A DNA stretch of 64,000 bases, from assembly GCA_907165275.2 (NCBI GenBank), contig OU015665.1, positions 682,001-746,000 of the forward strand, in the 5' to 3' direction. This DNA is from Zygaena filipendulae. Lineage: Eukaryota > Arthropoda > Insecta > Lepidoptera > Zygaenidae. This document shows positions 58,197 through 64,000 of the stretch, piece by piece; within the stretch, counting starts at the first letter, position 1; each line of letters opens with the position of its first letter. Made by a program: the position numbers and the translations under genes. Under the pieces are notes generated by a model that was not told the origin of the DNA, made no database searches, and was given only the letters and a program-made list of their open reading frames with translations.

Positions 58197-61161
58197 CTAC
58201 ACTTGATCCTCGGTCTCTTTGAGGAACGACTCGAAAATCGCGACCAAGTTGTCTATGCCTTCCTTGAAGTTGTCGTCTATGGCCTTTTCGTTGTCGTCAT
58301 TGAAGAAGGCGTGCGCGAAGTCGATGACCTTGACGTTGGCGCGGTGGCGGTGCCCGGGCGAGGGCGCGTCGCTCAGCAGCTGGTCGAGCAGCACGCGGTA
58401 GTTGAGCTTCACCTTGCACAGCTTGTCCTCGTAGTTGTGCTCGAACGAGTGGCTGCGCGTCAGCCGCTCCAGCGCCTCGGCCCACGGCGAGGCGAGGGCC
58501 GGGGGCTGCGCCGCCGCGCCGCCGCCGCCAGGCGACATCGGCGACAGCGGCACCGATGACACCTGAATGACATACACATTATTAGGACGAACTAAGAGTA
58601 GGTATTTAGCTTGATATTTTGTGGTCAGTAGGTAGGGTTGCCAACTCTCGAGAGGACCAATCCGGGAGAATTGTAGGTTTAAGAAATTTATCGGGGGGGA
58701 GAGAAAAATCACTAATTAATTTATAAATTTTATTTTCGAGCAGCATTTTATATTTGTCGGTTTTTCACAACAAACTTACAAAATCGTAAAAGTTAGTTTT
58801 TACATGACAATTCGAAGTTTGTTAGTACTAGTTGCTCCTCCATCATGCTGAATACGCGTTCGCATAAAGCATTAGAGACAGGAATGGAAAGAACAAACGT
58901 GACCATTTTTTTTTTTCAATTCAGGACAGGGATTTCGGTCTTTTGATTTCGTAAAGAAGTCTACCCAGCGTGAATCCACTCGATTATGTGGCCGCAAAGC
59001 TGAATAGTGACACGAGCGAGCGACGGATGCATTTAATTTTTAGAAAAACCGGAGAGATTACTGCTCTCCGGGAGGATCCGGGAGGGCTGGCACGAATTTT
59101 TTCGTTCTCGTCCTTCCAATATCGAGCGTTTTTTTTTGTATGAAAAATGAACAGCGCCATCTATCCAGTGTAGTTCATTTTCCATACAAAAAAAACGCTT
59201 TTTCATCACGACGATATCGACAGACGGGAGCGAAAAAATTCGTGCTCCCCCCACAGATGTCGAAGAAAGGCGACGGTTCCCGACTCGTATATTAAGGTAC
59301 GTATTATTGTAGCGGGACCGGGATAGTGATATGGCTCGACCGCCACCAAAGGGGAAGCTTCCCGCCGGGCGAGGTGGTGTGCCCGGGGGACCGCGGCTCC
59401 GACTGTAGGTCGTCAGAGGTTGTATGTATGCAGCGCAGGGTGAAAACTTCGTTAGCGCGATTCAGGATCTCCATCTACCTAGTATTTGTAGCTTCGTTGT
59501 AGTTCGCGACTTGTGGCGTAGGGGTCGCCACAGTATAAAATGAAGTCACTTCCGCTGTCTGTTCGCGATAAACTCAAAAACTACTGAACGGATTTTGATT
59601 CGGTTTTCACAAATAGATAGAGTGGTTCACGAGGAAGGTTTACATCTATAGTTTATCCTGAAATTCCCGCGGGAACTCCAAAATTACCGCGGGGGACAAC
59701 TAGTAAATAAATCTTTATCGAAAAACCTTCTTGAAGACGGGCCCGTCGGCGGAGAGCTGCCCGCTGAAGGAGCCCCCCGGCGCGGGGGAGCCGCCGCCTG
59801 CCCCCGGGGCGCCCGCGCTGTGCCGCCGGCGCCTCTCCGCCCGGCACCGCGCTCGGCTGCACACAGGCACATAATTATAAATGGGTTATTAACCTGCTTG
59901 GGTTTAAAAAACGAAAACGGCAGGCTTTTATCAGGTTTAATACCAAGCACCGAGTTGAACGCCCATCTACAGACACACACACATATTCAGCGATGAAGTA
60001 ATCATATCAGCAACCACGTATAAGCGAATATACACCATCATAAAATATGAGAATATGAGTTTATTTAAGTGTTTGTTTGTTACACTTTCACACCTTAAAC
60101 ATCCAACCGATCATCGTTAAATTTTGCGTTTTCAGGGTACAGAGGTCATAGGGTACTTTTCATCTAGGAATTCCCGCGGAAACTCGGAAATTAGCGCGGG
60201 TGACCACGTGGGGAACAGCTAGTACCTATTTTAATAAATTCTTCATCCATCCATTCGTAGTTACTTTGTGGCGAGATCGAATTTATCCTATGGTAGGGTC
60301 GTGGTTACCCTGTGGTGGGGTTGCATTTACCCTACGTTGGGATCGTGGTTGCTCTGTGGTGAGGTTGCATTTACCCTATGGTGGCGTCGTGGTTACCCTG
60401 TGGTGGGGTTGCATTTACCCTACGTTGGGATCGTGGTTCCTCTGTGGTGAGGTTGCATTTACCCTATGGTGGGGTCGTGGTTACCCTGTGGTGGGGTTGC
60501 ATGTACCCTACGTTGGGATCGTGGTTGCTCTGTGGTGAGGTTTCATTTACCCTAAGGTGGGGTCGTGGTTACCCCGTGGTGGGGTTGCATTTACCCTACG
60601 TTGGGATCGTGGTTCCTCTGTGGTGAGGTTGCATTTACCCTATGGTGGGGTCGTGGTTACCCTGTGGTGGGGTTGCATTTACCCTACGTTGGGATCGTGG
60701 TTGCTCTGTGGTGAGGTTTCATTTACCCTAAGGTGGGGTCGTGGTTACCCCGTGGTGGGGTTGCATTTACCCTACGTTGGGATCGTGGTTCCTCTGTGGT
60801 GAGGTTGCATTTACCCTATGGTGGGGTCGTGGTTACCCTGTGGTGAGATCGCGGTTACCCTGTAGTGGGGTCGCATTTACCCTACGGTGGGGTCGTGGTA
60901 ACGTTGCGGTGGGGTCATGGTTACCGTGGGGGGTCGCATTGACCCTACGGTGGGGTCGCGCTTACCCCTCGCCGGTGTCGCCGGGCAGGCAGCAGTCGCG
61001 CAGGCCGGCCGCGTCGTAGACCAGCAGCAGCGAGGCGCTGTAGAGGCGCACGGCGCGCTGCCGCGCCCAGCAGCGCTGCACGCGCCACAGCTGCGCCAGC
61101 AGCTGCAGCAGCAGCGCGCGGCACAGCCCGCCCGCGTCGCCGTTCAGGTACGTGCGGATCG
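58197..61161 (-). CDS. IP6K: Inositol hexakisphosphate kinase, C-terminal part (gene continues out of the window)
   Basis: Exons 61161-60966, 59856-59727 and 58562-58197 join in frame and give the last ~230 residues. The first holds LYSASLLLVYDAAGLRD, equivalent to the YSSSLLLIYDG motif of IP6Ks, preceded by a helical stretch (IRTYLNGDAGGLCRAL). The last holds VKVIDFAHAFFNDDN, the IDFAH motif whose Asp binds metal-ATP, and EGIDNLVAIFESFL at the C-terminus. IP6K makes 5-diphosphoinositol phosphates from InsP6. The substrate-binding PxxxDxKxG motif should be in exons beyond the window. The linker is Ala/Gly/Pro-rich. The donor of the 59727 exon (GTTTTT) is weak. The Gly-Pro-Asp-x-Gly-Tyr stretch seen near the end of vertebrate IP6Ks is not obvious here. 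Confidence 0.82.
59085..59256. mobile_element. Foldback MITE with GCACGAATTTTTTCG ends, copy 2
   Basis: GGCACGAATTTTTTCGTTCT and ATATCGAGCG on the left; CGACGATATCGACAGACGGG, GCGAAAAAATTCGTGCTCC on the right. Interior CAGCGCCATCTATCCAGTG is the inverse of GGATAGGTGGCGCTG in copy 1. In an IP6K intron. Confidence 0.85.
59328..59380 (+). repeat. GC-rich dispersed repeat, pair member 2
   Basis: GATATGGCTCGACCGCCACC, AAAGGGG, CCCGCCGGGCGAGGTGGTG. Inverse of 20550-20599. Confidence 0.6.
59538..59704 (+). mobile_element. Helitron-like element beside an IP6K splice donor
   Basis: ACTACTGAACGGATTTTGAT, CCCGCGGGAACTCCAAAATT, ACCGCGGGGGACAACTAG(T). The hairpin is shortened. Its 3' end lies 22 bp from the exon boundary at 59727. 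Confidence 0.75.
60045..60223 (+). mobile_element. Helitron-like element
   Basis: TTTGTTTGTTACACTTTCAC, ATCATAGGG-like core (GTCATAGGGTACTTTTCATC), GCGCGGGTGACCACGTGG and CAGCTAG(T). In an IP6K intron. Confidence 0.75.
60258..60965. repeat. 22-bp minisatellite with 88/176-bp higher-order structure, abutting an IP6K exon
   Basis: About 31 well-aligned 22-bp units alternate between GGTGGGGTCGTGGTTACCCT and GGTGGGGTTGCATTTACCCT types, in a four-unit (88 bp) pattern that repeats as eight units (176 bp) over part of the array. Two decayed units precede it. The last unit contains the splice donor of the IP6K exon (GCTTAC on the plus strand, 60960-60965). Long frames across the array are repeat artefacts. 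Confidence 0.92.
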
Positions 61162-61725
61162 CTGGCGACACGACACGCACAAGGTAGCTGCTATTATGTA
61201 ACTTTTGTTCGAAAAAGCATGGCGGTTTTGCGATTACAATATGCACGTTTTGATACCAACAACATCTAGCGATCACCCAAAATAAACTTACTTCAAAAGT
61301 TGAAACTGTCTAAACATGATTAATAAAATACAAAATCGCAATTTTTCTGATTGAAACCGAAATATGATTAGCAACAAAAGTTACATAACTGCCCTGCAGT
61401 GGTACGCGCTGGCCTAGAAGACCTAGAAGGTAGATGGGGCGACTTGTTGTGTATGATACAACGGTTGCACCGCTACGTAAACATTGCATTTAGGTTTGCT
61501 GACATAGTATTAATTAGGTTATAAATTGTTGCAGCGCATTTAAATAAACAAAGCGATATTATTATTACCGGAGTTCGACATGGTGATGGGAAAAACAAGT
61601 TATGTCTAAGGTTTTACTTATCTCCTCCTCGCACAAAATAACCTCAGGCTTGTGTGCACGCTTGCAATTATTCCTACACACTTGCTGCTGTGTGTGTGTG
61701 TGACTGTGTGTTGTATAAACGCAAT

Positions 61726-61793
61726 GCCGCTAACACCTCTAGGCTCGCCGCTACGTGATGGCGGGGCGGGGGGCGGACAGTGCCGCTTCTTAA
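61726..61793 (+). repeat. GC-rich dispersed repeat, copy 3
   Basis: CCGCTAACACCTCTAGGCTC, GCCGCTACGTGATGGCGGGG, TGCCGCTTCTTAAG. See 16537 and 32050. Confidence 0.6.
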
Positions 61794-61806
61794 GGGAGTA
61801 ATAGTA

Positions 61807-62536
61807 TTTTCACACCACATGCTCGACAATGCCAAATTATATGTCATGTAAACCTTACCGAAAGCAAGACATTATATCTCTTGGCTTTAGCCGGGTTATA
61901 ATGTTCTATTGAATTTCATTATAACCCGCTGGTCAATAATGTGATTTTCACTTTCATAATTCTTATTGTCTCGCATTATGTGAGAAAAGTAGAGTATACA
62001 CCACAGGGATAAAACTGTTTTTTTCTTGGGCGCTTGAATCCCTCACTGCACTCAGGACTCAATCTTAATTCCCTCCCTTTGGTCGGGAATTAACTTATAA
62101 CACCCTCGCTGCGCTCGGGAGTTAAATTTGGAGTCCTTCGTTATGTTCAGGATTCAATGTAGCGCCCGTGACATAAAACAGTGCTTTATCCCCTTGGTGT
62201 ATAATCTACTATTTCATTACTCATACTCGGAAAGTAGGTCTGAAGTTGCCTGAGAAGCGGGTTGAAAGTAACCCTTTTCAGCCCTAGGGAGAATCGCTTT
62301 CAACTGACATCTGGATACTGCAGAAACTCAAGTTTTTTTTTTATGTCATAGGGGGCATACTTACTGGCCAGTAGCACACCTAATGGTTGATTTATGTAAA
62401 ATAAAATTCACTCATTTTTTTCTTTAGCTTATTCCTATTTTTATTTTGACTTTCCTTGCATTCGTAATGAAAAGCACAGTGTTATCCTCGGGAGAAAGAC
62501 TCACTTTCACCCCTAGGATAACAATGTACTATTTCA
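61807..62536 (+). repeat. Dispersed repeat, tandem unit 1
   Basis: Begins CACACCACATGCTCGACAAT, includes AAAGCAAGACATTATATCTC and CTCGCTGCGCTCGGGAGTTA. A second copy with the same start (CATACCACCTGCTCGATAAT, AAAGCAAGGCATTACATC) begins at about 63845, so two units of about 725 bp lay side by side before the retrotransposon arrived. Confidence 0.6.
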
Positions 62537-63839
62537 AATCAAATCAAATCAAATATACTTTATTGCACACACAGTAGAAGACACAAAATTTACAAAACAC
62601 AGAAACATATGGATACGTACAACGAGGCGACCTATATTGCTGAAAGCAATTTTTTCATAGGCAGCCTCCTCTGGTAGAGAGAGATGTAAAAAGAAAGGTA
62701 GATAGTGCGGCATTAATATCTGCATAATAAATTTCAATAATAACAAAATATATAAATACTGATATATAGATACGAGAAATAATAGAAACTACGTAAACTT
62801 ACAACATACAGATACTTATACGTAAAATAATTGTATACTAAATCAATAAACAATACATAATTCTACTATAATAGAATACGAATTTTATGTGCTAACTAGA
62901 AGTCAGATAGTGTTCCTTCAATAGCTCCCTGAATATTTCCAGCGAACGAGCAGCCCTGATAGGCACAGGTAGGGAATTCCAAAGCCGTGCGGCTCGAACA
63001 GTGAAGGAAAAGTCATAGAATTTAGAGGAATGGATAGGTAAGGAAAGACATAAGTTATCGGATGAACGAAGGGAGAGGCTATGGGAGGAAGAGAGGAATT
63101 GGAAACGTTCTTTGAGGTAGAAAGGAGTTTTAGGGATAAATAACACAGAGTACAAGAGAGAAAGGATATGTAAGTCCCGACGACGGCGAATAGGAAGCCA
63201 TTTCAATTTGGTGCGGTATTCTGATACGTGGTCGAATTTCCGCAGCCCAAAGATGAACCTTATACAAAAATTCTGGAGACGTTCTAGCTTGTTAAGTAAA
63301 ACACTGCTTAAGTCGGGATAAGAGGTATCCGCATAATCTAGAATAGGAAGAAGGAGGGACTGTGCTAGCGCAGTTCTGGTGGCCGTCGGCAGAAAATTTC
63401 GCAGACGTCGTAATGATCCAGACGCTGCAAATATTTTCCTACTAATCTCAGCTATCTGACGACTCCAAGAAAGTGTTGAATCAAAATGCACTCCAAGATT
63501 TCTGACCGATCTGCTGTAAGGGATGCAAGTGCCATCAAACACGACCGAAGGGATTCGATTAAAGTCAATTCTAGAAATATACGATGGACTGCCGATAATT
63601 ATCGCCTGGGTTTTGTGGGGATTGACTTTTAAGCCGTACCGTGTGCTCCAGTTTAGGATGAGTTCCAAATCCGAGTTGATGGCGTTGACAGCCCGGGAAA
63701 GGTCGTTAAAGGATGCCTGTGTGTAAATTTGCAAGTCATCCGCGTACAAATGGTAAGAACAAGATAGATGATGAGTTATGGAGTTAATAAAGATTGAAAA
63801 AAGAAGAGGAGATAGCACACCACCCTGCGGAACACCAGC
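62537..63839 (-). mobile_element. 5'-truncated non-LTR retrotransposon (CR1/L2/Jockey type)
   Basis: 1303 bp flanked by the 9-bp direct repeat ACTATTTCA (62528-62536 and 63840-63848). The minus-strand 3' end is a TTTGA repeat tail (GATTTGATTTGATTTG), preceded by about 355 bp of 3' untranslated sequence with AATAAAG. The 5' end is cut inside the reverse transcriptase. Target duplication, 5' truncation and simple 3' tail are hallmarks of target-primed reverse transcription. Confidence 0.92.
62892..63839 (-). pseudogene. Reverse transcriptase, C-terminal part of the truncated retrotransposon
   Basis: The open frame begins at the truncation with AGVPQGGVLSPLLFSIFINS, reaches the catalytic YADDLQIYTQ, then LKVNPHKTQAIIIGS, VRNLGVHFDSTLSWSRQI and the thumb/C-terminal region KLKWLPIRRRRDLHILSLLY and AARLWNSLPVPIRAARS, ending ...LLKEHYLTSS. 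No internal stop is present. The endonuclease domain and the first half of the reverse transcriptase are missing, so it cannot be autonomous. The C-terminal motif pattern fits the CR1/L2 group best; Jockey cannot be ruled out. Confidence 0.88.
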
Positions 63840-63848
63840 ACTATTTCA

Positions 63849-64000
63849 TACCACCTGCTCGATAATGTCCAATTACATATCACGCAATCTCAACGTAAAG
63901 CAAGGCATTACATCCCAACCCAAGAGAGGGAGGTAATGTTGTATGAAACTCCCGAGGGAGTATAGTGATTTGAGTTTGGAACGTTATTTGTAGGAAAACT
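63849..64000 (+). repeat. Dispersed repeat, tandem unit 2 (runs off the window)
   Basis: TACCACCTGCTCGATAATG, AAAGCAAGGCATTACATCC, ACTCCCGAGGGAG. Homologous to the start of 61807-62536. Confidence 0.6.

Noticed and set aside
60258..60965. Considered as a CRISPR-like array
   Set aside because: Units are contiguous 22-bp repeats with no unique spacers, in an intron of a eukaryotic gene.
60200..61019. Several overlapping plus-strand frames (WLPCGGVAFTLRW-type)
   Set aside because: They are read-through of the 22-bp minisatellite (22 bp shifts frame each unit, so all frames stay open); the real gene is the minus-strand IP6K exon.

Overview
The window is eukaryotic nuclear DNA, most likely from a moth or butterfly. 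AT-rich, repeat-filled introns and intergenic DNA surround short, GC-rich, spliced exons. Three repeat signals point to Lepidoptera: about 28 short Helitron-like elements ending in a GC-rich hairpin plus CTAGT, the dispersed ACCGACTTCCAAAAAGGAGG repeat, and abundant TAGGTA/TACCTA motifs. Species assignment is inference.

Six protein-coding genes can be assembled exon by exon, with phases that join cleanly. They alternate strand strictly: an ANKRD6/Diego-type ankyrin protein (+, 12295-27556, 4 exons, 1040 aa); CDK5RAP1, a mitochondrial-type radical-SAM tRNA methylthiotransferase (-, 29515-35416, 7 exons, 558 aa); PCNP (+, 36390-37768, 4 exons, 218 aa); ribosomal protein S26 (-, 39029-40037, 3 exons, 116 aa); ZFAND4, a ubiquitin-like plus AN1 zinc-finger protein (+, 42135-55336, 8 exons, 547 aa); and the last three exons of an inositol hexakisphosphate kinase (-, 58197-61161, running out of the window upstream). 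CDK5RAP1/PCNP and RpS26/ZFAND4 are head to head; the other neighbours are tail to tail. The genes have unrelated jobs (planar polarity/Wnt scaffold, tRNA modification, nuclear PEST protein, ribosome, ubiquitin-like factor, inositol pyrophosphate synthesis), so nothing suggests a pathway cluster.

The first 12 kb and the 11-kb first intron of the ankyrin gene are mostly mobile DNA. The best preserved element is a 2.6-kb Tc1/mariner-type (IS630 superfamily) transposon at 4624-7212, with an uninterrupted 368-codon transposase and roughly 490-bp inverted repeats. A 210-bp hAT-like MITE with a perfect 8-bp target duplication sits inside it. A 5'-truncated non-LTR retrotransposon at 62537-63839 lies between 9-bp target duplications. 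Several foldback MITEs, tRNA-derived SINEs and retroposon tails fill much of the rest.

The most unusual structure is the placement of tandem repeats at splice junctions. A 22-bp minisatellite runs into the 5' splice site of the IP6K exon, a degenerate minisatellite abuts a CDK5RAP1 donor, (AC)n tracts begin within a few bases of two ZFAND4 donors, and the acceptor of ANKRD6 exon 2 lies at the end of a three-copy array of acceptor-like units. I saw no CRISPR array, operon or other prokaryotic-type system.
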